NCBI RefSeq assembly: GCF_001634625.1
Contig: NZ_LRSE01000005.1
Span: 243,236-307,235 of the forward strand
Reading direction: 5' to 3'
DNA from: Croceicoccus bisphenolivorans
GTDB taxonomy: Bacteria > Pseudomonadota > Alphaproteobacteria > Sphingomonadales > Sphingomonadaceae
Length of the DNA stretch: 64,000 nt
Positions 8,542-16,450 of this stretch are shown here, in pieces. The notes below the pieces were generated by a model. It worked only from the letters and a program-made list of their open reading frames with translations, did not search any database and was not told the DNA's origin. Numbering within the stretch: the first letter of the stretch is position 1; the number at the start of each line of letters is the position of its first letter. The translations under genes were made by a program, and so were the position numbers.

Positions 8542-8584
8542 CAAATTGTTTACTACGTTAAGTTTGAGTCGCTGCAAATTGTAT
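8542..8584. promoter_or_regulatory. hpaG1-hpaR divergent promoter region with repeated CAAATTGT
   Basis: The 68-base region between the two divergent starts carries the direct repeat CAAATTGT at 8542-8549 and 8575-8582, 33 bases apart, about three helical turns. The second copy reads AAATTGTAT (8576-8584), and the same nonamer occurs at 10749-10757 upstream of hpaE. It is a reasonable candidate for the HpaR binding element. This is inferred from repetition and position only. Confidence 0.45.
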
Positions 8585-8598
8585 GGCAAGGCAGCCGG

Positions 8599-9084
8599 AT
8601 GGTCGAACCTTCTGTCCTGCCGCCCTATCCCCAATCCCTGGCCGGACGGCTGCTTGCCGCACGAGAGGCCGTGATGGCGCCGATCCGCCCTATCCTTCGC
8701 GCCGCGGGGATGACCGACCAGCAATGGCGCGTCGTAAGGGTTTTGTCCCAAGCGGACGGGCCGCTCGATGCGGGCACGGTGGCCGAGGCTGCGTTGCTGC
8801 ACGCACCCAGCGTGACGCGCGTGGTTCGCGAACTGGAAGAACGCGGACTGCTGAGCCGCGCGATCGATCCGGGCGATCGTCGCAGGTCCGTGATCACGAT
8901 CTCCGAAGCTGGCGAAGCGCTCGTGCGCGAAACCGCCGCGCAAACCTCGATCATGCTGTCCCGCTACGGCGAAGCCTTTGGCAAGGAACGGCTGGCGGCC
9001 TTCATCGCCGAAGCCGCCGCCTTGTCCGAAGCCCTCTCCGCATTCGCGCCAAGCGATGCCGCATCGTCCCGCGAAGGGGGCTGA
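8599..9084 (+). CDS. hpaR: HpaR: MarR-family repressor of the homoprotocatechuate pathway
   Basis: A 161-residue protein with the MarR winged-helix pattern and strong resemblance to E. coli HpaR/HpcR: SLAGRLLAAREAVMAPIRPIL, then MTDQQWRVVRVL, and the wing DPGDRRRSVITIS. HpaR represses the hpa operon and is relieved by pathway substrates. It is divergent from hpaG1 and convergent with hpaE. The ATG at 8599 is chosen because HpaR homologues start close to this point; open frame extends upstream but would run through the promoter. Confidence 0.88.
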   Translation: MVEPSVLPPYPQSLAGRLLAAREAVMAPIRPILRAAGMTDQQWRVVRVLSQADGPLDAGTVAEAALLHAPSVTRVVRELEERGLLSRAIDPGDRRRSVITISEAGEALVRETAAQTSIMLSRYGEAFGKERLAAFIAEAAALSEALSAFAPSDAASSREGG

Positions 9085-9114
9085 TACTGCAAGGAGCGGC
9101 GCTGGCGTCACGTT

Positions 9115-10617
9115 TCAGGCGCCCAGCCGCTGGATCTTGTGCGTGCCCTTCGCCAGCGCGATGTTCTTCGTCTCCATGTAGAAGTCGAAGCTCCAGTCAC
9201 CACCGTCGCGGCCAATGCCGCTGGATTTCGTTCCGCCAAAGGGGGTGGGCAGGTGGCGCACGTTCTCGCTGTTGACCCAGACCATGCCGACATCCATCGC
9301 TTCCGACACGCGCAGTGCCCGGCCGACATCGCTGGTCCACAGGTAACCGGCAAGGCCGTATTCGACATCGTTCGCCTTGGCGATGGCGTCGGCCTCGTCA
9401 TCGAACGGGATCGCGGTAAGCACCGGACCGAAGATTTCTTCCTGCGCGACGCGCATCGTCTGTTCGGCGCCGGTGAACAGCGTGGGCTGGAAATAGAAGC
9501 CGTCACCTTCGACCGGAGCACCGCCCGCAGCGATGGTCGCGCCCTGATTGGTCGCGATTTCAATGTAGCTGCTGACTTTGGCAAGGTGTTTTGGGTGGAT
9601 CAGCGGGCCGACTTCTGTCGCCTTGTCGAAGGGATCGCCGACCTTCAGGTTCTTGGCACGTTCGGCCACCTTGGCGGTGAAGCTGTCATAGATCGAACGC
9701 TGGACCAGCAGTCGCGAGGACGAAGTGCAGCGCTGGCCGTTCAACGAATAGATCATGAAGACCGCGGCATCGACCGCACGTTCGATATCGGCATCATCGA
9801 ACACGACGACAGGGTTCTTGCCGCCCAGTTCGAAGTGGACCCGCTTCAGCGTGGCCGCACCCTGCCGCATGATGGCGGAACCGGTCGAGGATTCGCCGAC
9901 GAAGGCGATGGCCTTGATGTCGGGATGTTCGGTCAGCCGCTTTCCGGTCGTTTCGCCAAGGCCGTTGACCGCGTTGAACACGCCATCGGGAAGGCCGGCT
10001 TCGTGCGCGATCTCGACCAGCAGGCGCGCCGAATAGGGCGACCATTCCGCAGGCTTGTGCACGACGGTACAGCCGGCGGCGAGGGCGGGCGCAATCTTCC
10101 ACGTCGACAGCATGAACGGCGTGTTCCACGGTGTGATGACCGCAACCGGACCGATCGCCTTGCGCGATGTGTAGTTCAGGTGCTCTGCGCTGGGCAGGGC
10201 AAGACCGTCTGCCGCCGAAGGAGCGCGGTCGGCGAAGAAACGGAAGTTTTCCGCCCCGCGCAGCGCGGCTTTCGACATGAAGCGCCATGCCTGCCCTGCA
10301 TCGAGGCACTCGACTGCCGCGATCTCGTCGGCGCGGGCCACGATAAGGTCGGCGACCTTGTTCAGGATTTTGCGCCGCGTTTCGGGCGGTGTCGCGGACC
10401 ATTCGGGGAAGGCGCGATGGGCAGCGGCCACTGCGTCATCCACCTCATCGGCAGTCGCATCGCGGGCCTGGCCGATCACGTTGCCGGTCGACGGGTCGAA
10501 CACATCGAACGCGGTGCCCGCGCCGTCGCGCGGTTTCCCGTCGATGAAGTGGGACAACGTGCCGTCGCTATACTGGGCGGCCATTGCCTGCACGGACTTG
10601 AGCGCAGTTTCACGCAT
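9115..10617 (-). CDS. hpaE: 5-Carboxymethyl-2-hydroxymuconate semialdehyde dehydrogenase (HpaE)
   Basis: A 500-residue aldehyde dehydrogenase. The catalytic Glu is in FELGGKNPVVV and the nucleophile Cys is in NGQRCTSSS; the C-terminal PFGGTKSSGIGRDGG is intact. It resembles HpaE (488 aa in E. coli), which oxidises the ring-cleavage semialdehyde with NAD. It is transcribed apart from the main hpa operon, on the other side of hpaR, with its own upstream region carrying a strong palindrome at 10717-10738. With it, every meta-pathway step from homoprotocatechuate to pyruvate and succinate semialdehyde is encoded here. Confidence 0.9.
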   Translation of the reverse strand: MRETALKSVQAMAAQYSDGTLSHFIDGKPRDGAGTAFDVFDPSTGNVIGQARDATADEVDDAVAAAHRAFPEWSATPPETRRKILNKVADLIVARADEIAAVECLDAGQAWRFMSKAALRGAENFRFFADRAPSAADGLALPSAEHLNYTSRKAIGPVAVITPWNTPFMLSTWKIAPALAAGCTVVHKPAEWSPYSARLLVEIAHEAGLPDGVFNAVNGLGETTGKRLTEHPDIKAIAFVGESSTGSAIMRQGAATLKRVHFELGGKNPVVVFDDADIERAVDAAVFMIYSLNGQRCTSSSRLLVQRSIYDSFTAKVAERAKNLKVGDPFDKATEVGPLIHPKHLAKVSSYIEIATNQGATIAAGGAPVEGDGFYFQPTLFTGAEQTMRVAQEEIFGPVLTAIPFDDEADAIAKANDVEYGLAGYLWTSDVGRALRVSEAMDVGMVWVNSENVRHLPTPFGGTKSSGIGRDGGDWSFDFYMETKNIALAKGTHKIQRLGA

Positions 10618-10716
10618 CGGATCTATCTCTCCGGCTAATCGGCCCGGGATGCGGCGGAAAATTGCTGCGCCCGACGGACCTTCGATTCGTCTCGATCACC
10701 TCAATGGATTAACATG

Positions 10717-10738
10717 ATAACTATTGCAAGATAGTTAT
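10717..10738. promoter_or_regulatory. Palindromic operator candidate upstream of hpaE (ATAACTAT-N6-ATAGTTAT)
   Basis: A perfect 8-base inverted repeat with spacer TGCAAG, about 100 bases upstream of the hpaE start and outside any gene. It lies next to the TGATAAATA motif at 10740 and the AAATTGTAT nonamer at 10749. It has the size and symmetry of a dimeric repressor site; HpaR is the obvious candidate but this is inference. Confidence 0.55.
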
Positions 10739-10739
10739 T

Positions 10740-10754
10740 GTGATAAATAAATTG
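10740..10754. promoter_or_regulatory. Shared promoter motif TGATAAATA, copy 1
   Basis: Reads GTGATAAATAAATTG. Near-identical AT-rich elements occur at 16271, 20726 and 26681, all in intergenic regions of this GC-rich window. It could be a core promoter element or a binding site of a shared regulator. Confidence 0.35.
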
Positions 10755-10767
10755 TATCCGTCAGCTC

Positions 10768-12180
10768 TCAGTGCTGGGAGACGGCTCCCACGTGGTCGGC
10801 CATGTCGCGCGCTTCGAAGCCGTGCGTCGTCGATTCCGGATCAAGGGGCAGCATCGTTGCGTCCCATGCTTTCCAGGCGGCTTCCAGTTCGGCGTAGATC
10901 GCCGGTTCGCGCAGCTTGTGGTTCCCCCGCTCCAGCGGGTCGGCGATCACGTCGAACAGGAAGGTGTTGTCGGCAATCCTCAGGTATTTCCAGCGCCCGC
11001 GCCGCATCGCCTGCTGTCCGTGGTTCTTGTAGCGCCAGAACAGGTCGCGCTGCGGCAGCTCGCCGCCTTGCAGGGCGGGGCGGATGTCCAGACCGTCGCT
11101 TTGGAAGGCAGCGTCCTGGCTTGCGCCGCCGGCTGCAACGAAGGTCGGTAGCCAGTCCATCGACATGATCGGTGCGTCGCTTTTCGTTCCGGCCTGTGTC
11201 ACGCCCGGCCAGACGACGATTGCGGGAATGCGCAGGCCGCCTTCCAGCAACTCGCCCTTCTTGCCGGAAAACGGCCAGGTATCGGAATAGCGCTCTCCGC
11301 CATTGTCGCTGGTGAACACGATCACGGTATTGTCGTCGATGCCCAGTTTGCGCACGGCATCGACGATGCGGCCCACCTGATAGTCGAGCCGTGTCACCAT
11401 TTCCGCATAAGTGGCTAGCGAACCGCCATCCCAGTGCATCATGGCGAACATGCCCGGCAAGGCGTTCAGGCGGTCGGATTCGGCCTTGTCGTCCGGACCT
11501 TCCCACGGCCAGTGCGGCGCGGTGAAATGCAGGCTCATGAACCACGGCTGGTCTGTGGCCGCCATTTCAGAGATGGATGCGATCGCGCGGTCGGCGAGCA
11601 GGTCGGTAAGATAGCCGGCTTCCTCGATCGGCGTCTCACCGTCCCACAGGTCAGGCATGTGCGCAAAATCGTGCGTGAAATAGTCGACGCCGCCGTTGCG
11701 GATGCCCCAGAACTCGTCATAGCCGCTCTTCAACGGGCCGTAATCGGGCAATTGGCCCATGTGCCACTTGCCGATCAGGCTGGTGCGGTAACCGGCCTTG
11801 CGCAGCAGGGAGGCCACGGTCGGATGTTCGGGCGGCAGGCCGATCTTGCGCAGGGCAAGCGGTTCTTCCAGTCCGACCGGCAGGCGGTACTGGTAGCGCC
11901 CGGTGATCAGGCCGACCCGCGTCGCGGTGCACACCGCGCTGTTGGCATAGGCGCTGGTAAAGGACATGCCCCGATCGGCCAATGCATCGATGTGCGGCGT
12001 GCGATAGTCGCGGCGGCCGTAGCAGGACAAGTCGGCATAGCCGAGGTCGTCGGCCATGATGAACAGGAAGTTGGGCTGCTTGCGGCCCGATCCGGCGTGC
12101 AGGGGCGAAGTGGCGGCGATGCCTGTCGCGGCCAATCCTGCCAGAACGGTGCGGCGGTCGATGCTGTTGGTCTTGTTCAT
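10768..12180 (-). CDS. Tat-exported type I sulfatase (probable arylsulfatase)
   Basis: A 470-residue sulfatase. The N-terminus DRRTVLAGLAATGIAATSPLHA is a twin-arginine-style signal (RR plus hydrophobic stretch), so it should act in the periplasm. Metal-site aspartates lie in FIMADDLGYADLS, the formylglycine motif is CTATRVGLITGR (C-x-A-x-R form), and GKWHMG and SDNGGE follow. It is the last gene of the operon that starts at 14920, 29 bases after the cytochrome gene. Beside a phenol-oxidising flavocytochrome, release of an alkylphenol from an aryl sulfate is plausible. Carbohydrate sulfatases share these motifs and cannot be excluded. Confidence 0.88.
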   Translation of the reverse strand: MNKTNSIDRRTVLAGLAATGIAATSPLHAGSGRKQPNFLFIMADDLGYADLSCYGRRDYRTPHIDALADRGMSFTSAYANSAVCTATRVGLITGRYQYRLPVGLEEPLALRKIGLPPEHPTVASLLRKAGYRTSLIGKWHMGQLPDYGPLKSGYDEFWGIRNGGVDYFTHDFAHMPDLWDGETPIEEAGYLTDLLADRAIASISEMAATDQPWFMSLHFTAPHWPWEGPDDKAESDRLNALPGMFAMMHWDGGSLATYAEMVTRLDYQVGRIVDAVRKLGIDDNTVIVFTSDNGGERYSDTWPFSGKKGELLEGGLRIPAIVVWPGVTQAGTKSDAPIMSMDWLPTFVAAGGASQDAAFQSDGLDIRPALQGGELPQRDLFWRYKNHGQQAMRRGRWKYLRIADNTFLFDVIADPLERGNHKLREPAIYAELEAAWKAWDATMLPLDPESTTHGFEARDMADHVGAVSQH

Positions 12181-12209
12181 ATTGTTGCCTCCCGGGGGGC
12201 TTTGCGTCT

Positions 12210-12617
12210 TCAGTCGGGCCGGGCCGGAATGGCGGGTTCCGGCTCATGGCTCAGGTATGCGCCCAGCGCTGCCAGCTCGTCGTCGGAGATTTCGGTCTTG
12301 CGGAACGGCGGCATGACCATGATCCCGTTGCGCACGAAATAGGCGACGATTTCGGGCGTCAGATCGTCCCGCTCCTCCAGCGCAGCGGGTATTTCGCCGT
12401 TGTATTTCTGCGCCAGCGATGCGGTGCCGGGATAGCGCGGGCCGGCGGCATGGCACGGGGCGCACCACTTGTCGAAGACCTGCTCCCCCGGTGATGTGGG
12501 GGCAAGTTCGGCAGTTCCGCCATCTCCCGCAACTTGCGAGGTATCGGCATCGTCGCGCTGCGAACATGCGGCAAGGGCCAGCGAAGCGGCGACCAGCGAC
12601 AGGACCGGGCGGATCAT
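12210..12617 (-). CDS. Cytochrome c subunit of a PchF/EugO-type flavocytochrome (lipoprotein signal)
   Basis: A 135-residue protein with an N-terminal lipobox-like sequence (LVAASLALAAC), one heme-c motif CAPCH and a probable axial Met in IMVMPPFRK. It resembles the small cytochrome subunit of 4-cresol dehydrogenase, which takes electrons from the flavoprotein. Its ATG overlaps the flavoprotein stop by 4 bases. The lipoprotein signal suggests membrane anchoring, unlike the soluble PchC of pseudomonads; this rests on the lipobox alone. Confidence 0.87.
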   Translation of the reverse strand: MIRPVLSLVAASLALAACSQRDDADTSQVAGDGGTAELAPTSPGEQVFDKWCAPCHAAGPRYPGTASLAQKYNGEIPAALEERDDLTPEIVAYFVRNGIMVMPPFRKTEISDDELAALGAYLSHEPEPAIPARPD

Positions 12618-14287
12618 GACTGCTTCCGCAGGTGGCGCGGCCAGATGCCGTAGCGGCCGGGCGAAAGGATGCCCTTGGGGTCGATCGCGTCCTTCACCGT
12701 TTCGTGGAAGCGAAGCAGCGCGCCGTCGTTGAAATCGTAGATGCCCATGACCTGGTCCTGGAAAAGCGGGGCCGTGCGATATTCGCCCCAGCCATGTTCG
12801 GCGCCGATGTCGATCAGTGCGCGGAAGGCCTTGATGAATTGCTCGTTCATGGCCGGATCTTCCACCACGGGCATGCCGAAGATCATCAGGAACGTCCGCT
12901 CGTGGAAACCGGCCGGCAGGGCGAATGGACGCAGACCCAGGATCGGCATGTCCTTCAGCACCGGATTGCTGCGCGATGCCTCGTCGAACACGCGGTTCGC
13001 CTCCAGAATCGCATCGGCAGTTTGCGGCACGACGGCGGAGAAGAACAGGTGGCCCGTCATCTGCACCGGATTGCCCGGCGTTCGCGCACCAAGGGCGAAG
13101 AACTCCAGATTGGGGATGCCCATGTCCTGCGCCCACACGGTGTGTTCGGCGGCGGCCTTCTTGAAATCGGTAATCAGGGGGCCGGTTTCGAATGCGACGT
13201 CCTTGATACGGGCTTTGGCCCGCGTCTGTATCGCTTCCCATTTGGCCTGTACGACATTCTCGGGGCCGTACATGCTGAGGTACAGTTTCCAGTACGGCAG
13301 GTCGTTGTCGATGCCGTATCGTTCGAGTTCCGGCGAATATCCGACCTTGGCCTCTCCGATCAGCTTCATCTGTTCGGGCGGCAATTGCGGCGGGCCGTCG
13401 TAAAAGATGTCGACCAGTGCCTTGGTGTCACCGGGCGAGCCGAGCAGCGGGCTGCCGAGTTGCGGGGCACCGTCGCAAAGGGCGCTGTTTTCGGCCCATT
13501 TGAGCAGCTCGACCATCTCGTGCAGGTCTTCATACCGCGTGGCCAGGACTTCGCCCTTCAGCATCGCTTCGGGTTCCGGCATCAGCCAGAAGCCCATCTT
13601 GGTGACGATGCCGAAATTGGACTGCGAGAACATCCCGTCGATCACCGGGCCGTAGCCCATCTTGAACTGGGCCCATGTGTTGGAGCCGGACAGGGCGCCC
13701 ATGCCGGTGCGCATGATTTCGCCATTGGCCAGCACGACTTCCATGCCGCAGTGGGCGTCGAAGTGATTGCGAAAGCGCGATGCGGTATGGCCGACGCCAT
13801 GATCCAGTGCATTGCCGATCGGACTGCCCCAGCCGGGATCGGGGCAATCGATCCAGACTTTCAGCCCCTTTTCCTGAATGTAGTTATAGAGGTCGAAATA
13901 GCTGACGCCCGGCTCGACGATGGCGTAGTGATTGCTTTCGCTGACCTCGATGATGCGGTTCATTCGCTTCAGGTCGAGGACCACGCAACCTGAGTAGTTG
14001 GGGGCGGACCCGCCGTAACCGAGGTTACGACCGGTCGAGATCGTGTAAAGCGGGATCGAATGTTCGTTGGCGATGCGCACGATCGCCTGCACTTCTTCTA
14101 CCGATTGCGGCGCGACCGCAGCCGAGGCGGTGCGTTCGTCCTCATCACCGCGCAAGGGGGAATAGGCGTCGCGATAGAGGTCGAGATCCTCATCGCTGGT
14201 AAAGACCCAGTCCTCGCCCACGACGCCGGCGAATGCCGTGAGGGCGGTGGTAAAGACCGATGGCGAAATTCCGGTTGGCGTACGCAT
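12614..14287 (-). CDS. 4-Cresol dehydrogenase / vanillyl-alcohol oxidase family flavoprotein
   Basis: A 557-residue VAO-family enzyme: an N-terminal FAD domain (STGRNLGYGGSAP) and a C-terminal substrate domain ending GWGEYRTAPLFQDQVMG and DPKGILSPGRYGIWP, the hallmark tail shared by vanillyl-alcohol oxidase, eugenol hydroxylase and 4-cresol dehydrogenase. These enzymes oxidise para-alkylphenols through a quinone methide, with water adding the hydroxyl. The adjoining cytochrome c gene shows that it is a dehydrogenase rather than an oxidase. Substrate could be a 4-alkylphenol, 4-hydroxybenzyl alcohol or eugenol-type compound. No signal peptide is visible on this subunit. Confidence 0.88.
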   Translation of the reverse strand: MRTPTGISPSVFTTALTAFAGVVGEDWVFTSDEDLDLYRDAYSPLRGDEDERTASAAVAPQSVEEVQAIVRIANEHSIPLYTISTGRNLGYGGSAPNYSGCVVLDLKRMNRIIEVSESNHYAIVEPGVSYFDLYNYIQEKGLKVWIDCPDPGWGSPIGNALDHGVGHTASRFRNHFDAHCGMEVVLANGEIMRTGMGALSGSNTWAQFKMGYGPVIDGMFSQSNFGIVTKMGFWLMPEPEAMLKGEVLATRYEDLHEMVELLKWAENSALCDGAPQLGSPLLGSPGDTKALVDIFYDGPPQLPPEQMKLIGEAKVGYSPELERYGIDNDLPYWKLYLSMYGPENVVQAKWEAIQTRAKARIKDVAFETGPLITDFKKAAAEHTVWAQDMGIPNLEFFALGARTPGNPVQMTGHLFFSAVVPQTADAILEANRVFDEASRSNPVLKDMPILGLRPFALPAGFHERTFLMIFGMPVVEDPAMNEQFIKAFRALIDIGAEHGWGEYRTAPLFQDQVMGIYDFNDGALLRFHETVKDAIDPKGILSPGRYGIWPRHLRKQS

Positions 14288-14290
14288 GGT

Positions 14291-14920
14291 TCAGACAATC
14301 ATCCAGGAAACGAGTTGGGCCCGGGCTGGCAAGTGGTCGGCAGGTGCGCCGAGGCGGCAGGACTTGAATTCGCGGCGTTCGCTGGCGAGACATCCAGTTA
14401 CGGCCTGCGCCATCCTGTCGGGCCATGCAGCACTGTTCATGGCACCGCCCATCAAGGCCGCATGACGGCTGGCCGGCACGTCGATGCTGTGGCCGAGCGG
14501 CAGACCGTTGGCGGCAATTTCATGGATGCCCAGAATGCGGGGTTTGCGGAACTGGCCAATGGCTTGTTGTGAAAGTCCGTCCCACACAGCGCGAGTGGTG
14601 AGGCCTACAACCGCGCCGCTCGATTTGCGCCAAAGGGGGGTGAGGTGGTTCAGCCATATGGCCGTTAGTCCGTTCTGTACGTCCAGAACTTGCGCGCCGT
14701 TGGTCGACAGGCTGGCGGCAAACCGCCGACTTTCAGCGAAGCGGCCATCGGTGATGATGACGTGGACCGGGCCGGAAGGTTCCATTGCGCCGCCACGCAA
14801 GATCGGTGAAACAATCGCCGCCGCGCCAAGCGCCAGACCGGCACCGAGCAGGGCCCTGCGATCGAGAGTCAGACCCTGTTCGGGCTGGCATCGAATGCCG
14901 CTGTCGGCTGCTGGTTTCAT
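14291..14920 (-). CDS. Uncharacterised Tat-exported protein, first gene of the flavocytochrome operon
   Basis: A 209-residue protein whose N-terminus (DRRALLGAGLALGAAAIVSP) looks like a twin-arginine signal. The mature part begins around residue 48 with an alpha/beta feel (VHVIITDGRFAESRRFAASL, then GAQVLDVQNG). I recognise no family. It stops 3 bases before the flavoprotein start, so it is in the same operon and should be in the periplasm with the sulfatase. A role in flavocytochrome maturation or substrate delivery is only a guess from position. Confidence 0.7.
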   Translation of the reverse strand: MKPAADSGIRCQPEQGLTLDRRALLGAGLALGAAAIVSPILRGGAMEPSGPVHVIITDGRFAESRRFAASLSTNGAQVLDVQNGLTAIWLNHLTPLWRKSSGAVVGLTTRAVWDGLSQQAIGQFRKPRILGIHEIAANGLPLGHSIDVPASRHAALMGGAMNSAAWPDRMAQAVTGCLASERREFKSCRLGAPADHLPARAQLVSWMIV

Positions 14921-14998
14921 TGGTCCTACTCCGTATGCTCGCGCAGTCTTTTGCTGACGCTCCGCAGAACGAACCTATCCGCTCCCCCGAATAATTTC

Positions 14999-15018
14999 AA
15001 TACGCAAAGTATCGTTAT
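14999..15018. promoter_or_regulatory. Candidate operator S2 (AATACG-N8-CGTTAT)
   Basis: Lies 79 bases upstream of the Tat-protein start at 14920, between it and the O-methyltransferase stop. The first 17 bases match the reverse complement of the sites at 16280 and 16386 at 15 positions, and the 8-base spacing of half-sites is kept. Confidence 0.5.
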
Positions 15019-15035
15019 TATCCGACGAATCGGAC

Positions 15036-15659
15036 TCAGTTTCGCCAGAACGTCGAAAGTTCAATGCCCTGACCTACGGGCAAGAGCGTACTCAGAACGC
15101 CCGGTATTGCGCGTACTGCGGTTTGGTATCGCTCGGCGTCAGCACGAACCAGCTCTGGAAACAACATGTTGTCGGCTGCGACCACACCGCCGTTCGCAAT
15201 TTGGGGGGCGAGTAGCTCGAGGCTGGGAACATAAAGTTCCTTCCAGATGTCGACGAGCACGAAGTCGAACGTGCCGGTCATTCCCGACAGCAATTCCAGC
15301 GCGTCGCCGCAAAGCCATTCGACGTGATCGGCCAACCCTGCCTGTGCCAGTTGTTCGCGGGCATATTCCTGTTTGTCGGCGGACAGTTCCAGGGTGAAAA
15401 CCTTCCCGCCGGTAATCCGCGCCGCATCGGCAAGGAACAGGGTGGAATAGCCGTAGGAAGTGCCAAGTTCGACGATCGTTCGCGATCCCAGCCCGACGAT
15501 CATCGCATGCAGTATCCGCGCAACGTCTTGTCCGACGTGCAGCAGATAATTGTCACGCACCGCCAGCGCGGTGCGCGGGTCGCCGGCGCGCTGCATTTCT
15601 TCCTCGCGCGCGGCACGCTCCTCATAACGGGCAAGGACGGTTTCGAAGGCGGCGTCCAT
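15036..15659 (-). CDS. Class I SAM-dependent O-methyltransferase (catechol O-methyltransferase type)
   Basis: A 207-residue Rossmann methyltransferase. Motif I is VELGTSYGYSTLFLADA, the acidic residue in TLELSADK would bind the SAM ribose, and FVLVDIWKELY is the usual metal-dependent COMT-like motif. It probably methylates, or in exchange demethylates, a catecholic aromatic. It starts 3 bases after the FMN reductase stop, so the two form an operon. Confidence 0.82.
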   Translation of the reverse strand: MDAAFETVLARYEERAAREEEMQRAGDPRTALAVRDNYLLHVGQDVARILHAMIVGLGSRTIVELGTSYGYSTLFLADAARITGGKVFTLELSADKQEYAREQLAQAGLADHVEWLCGDALELLSGMTGTFDFVLVDIWKELYVPSLELLAPQIANGGVVAADNMLFPELVRADAERYQTAVRAIPGVLSTLLPVGQGIELSTFWRN

Positions 15660-15662
15660 GAC

Positions 15663-16235
15663 TCAGGCGCCCAACCGGGCACAGAGCTGGTTCACGACCT
15701 TGTCCAGCATGGCCTTGTTCGCATCTGATTTGAGCTCGCCGTTGGCATCGAAAGCCTCGTAGGCGGCAGCGATATGCGCCATCGCCGGAATGACGGTGGC
15801 GCCAAGGCCGATGCCCAGCTTTTGCCGCAGTGCCATCAAGGCGCGATAACCGCCGATCGGGCTGGGCGATGCTGCGCACACGGCATAGAGGGGCCGTCCG
15901 AAGACTTCATCCATCCCGCCTTCGTAGTGCCGCACCCGCGACAGCCAGTCTAGCGCGTTGAGCAGCAGCGGTGAGGGGAAGGAATTGTATTCCGGCGTGA
16001 TCAGCAGAATTCCGTCGTGTGCGGCGAACTTTGCGTGAAGTTCGGCAACCGCGGACGGCATGTCGCCGCTAGAGTTGCCGCCATCCACGAAATCCATCGG
16101 ATAGTCGGCAAGGTTGACCAGTGTTGCCGCGCCGCCGCATGCTTCGATGCTGCGCACCGCGGCATTGGCGAGTTGCGTGTTGAACGAGCCTTCGCGAGTG
16201 GAGCCGGGCATTACGAGAATTTTGGGGTTGGCCAT
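15663..16235 (-). CDS. NADPH-dependent FMN reductase family protein
   Basis: A 190-residue flavodoxin-like protein with the phosphate-binding loop GSTREGSFN and the family motif PEYNSFPSPLLLNALDWLSR. Such enzymes reduce FMN or quinones with NAD(P)H. Beside an O-methyltransferase and an extradiol dioxygenase it could keep catechol-derived quinones reduced or re-reduce dioxygenase iron. It is divergent from the dioxygenase at 16451. Confidence 0.85.
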   Translation of the reverse strand: MANPKILVMPGSTREGSFNTQLANAAVRSIEACGGAATLVNLADYPMDFVDGGNSSGDMPSAVAELHAKFAAHDGILLITPEYNSFPSPLLLNALDWLSRVRHYEGGMDEVFGRPLYAVCAASPSPIGGYRALMALRQKLGIGLGATVIPAMAHIAAAYEAFDANGELKSDANKAMLDKVVNQLCARLGA

Positions 16236-16270
16236 GGTGTCGTCTCTCCCGTTGGATCATGCTTTCCTTA

Positions 16271-16284
16271 GTGATAAATACGAT
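16271..16284. promoter_or_regulatory. Shared promoter motif TGATAAATA, copy 2
   Basis: Reads GTGATAAATACGAT and overlaps operator candidate S3. It lies 36 bases upstream of the FMN reductase start. Confidence 0.35.
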
Positions 16285-16297
16285 ACGATGCGTATTT
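16276..16297. promoter_or_regulatory. Candidate operator S3 (AAATACG-N8-CGTATTT)
   Basis: A perfect 7-base inverted repeat with spacer ATACGATG, 41 bases upstream of the FMN reductase start. Its central 17 bases are identical to the site at 16386. This is the most symmetrical member of the recurring family. Confidence 0.6.
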
Positions 16298-16382
16298 CAT
16301 TGATGCAAGAGATACTCTGTAACCGGCACTCGAATCCGTTGGCGCGGCGCTCTTGCGTCAACGGCACTCGTTGAAAGGCACC

Positions 16383-16402
16383 TTTACGATACGATGCGTA
16401 TT
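16383..16402. promoter_or_regulatory. Candidate operator S4 (TTTACG-N8-CGTATT)
   Basis: The second exact copy of the 17-base core found at 16280-16296, in the same orientation, 106 bases away. It sits 48 bases upstream of the dioxygenase start at 16451. One copy near each divergent start suggests that one regulator controls both directions. Confidence 0.6.
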
Positions 16403-16450
16403 GGTTATAGCGTATGGTGCAGAGATGATGCGAATACGAGGCATGACAGA

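Noticed and set aside
9139..10638. 499-codon open frame antisense to hpaE
   Set aside because: hpaE has intact catalytic motifs on the other strand and the antisense translation shows no family features.
12632..13993. 453-codon open frame antisense to the flavoprotein gene
   Set aside because: The minus-strand flavoprotein has clear family motifs throughout; the long antisense frame is a by-product of high GC codon use.
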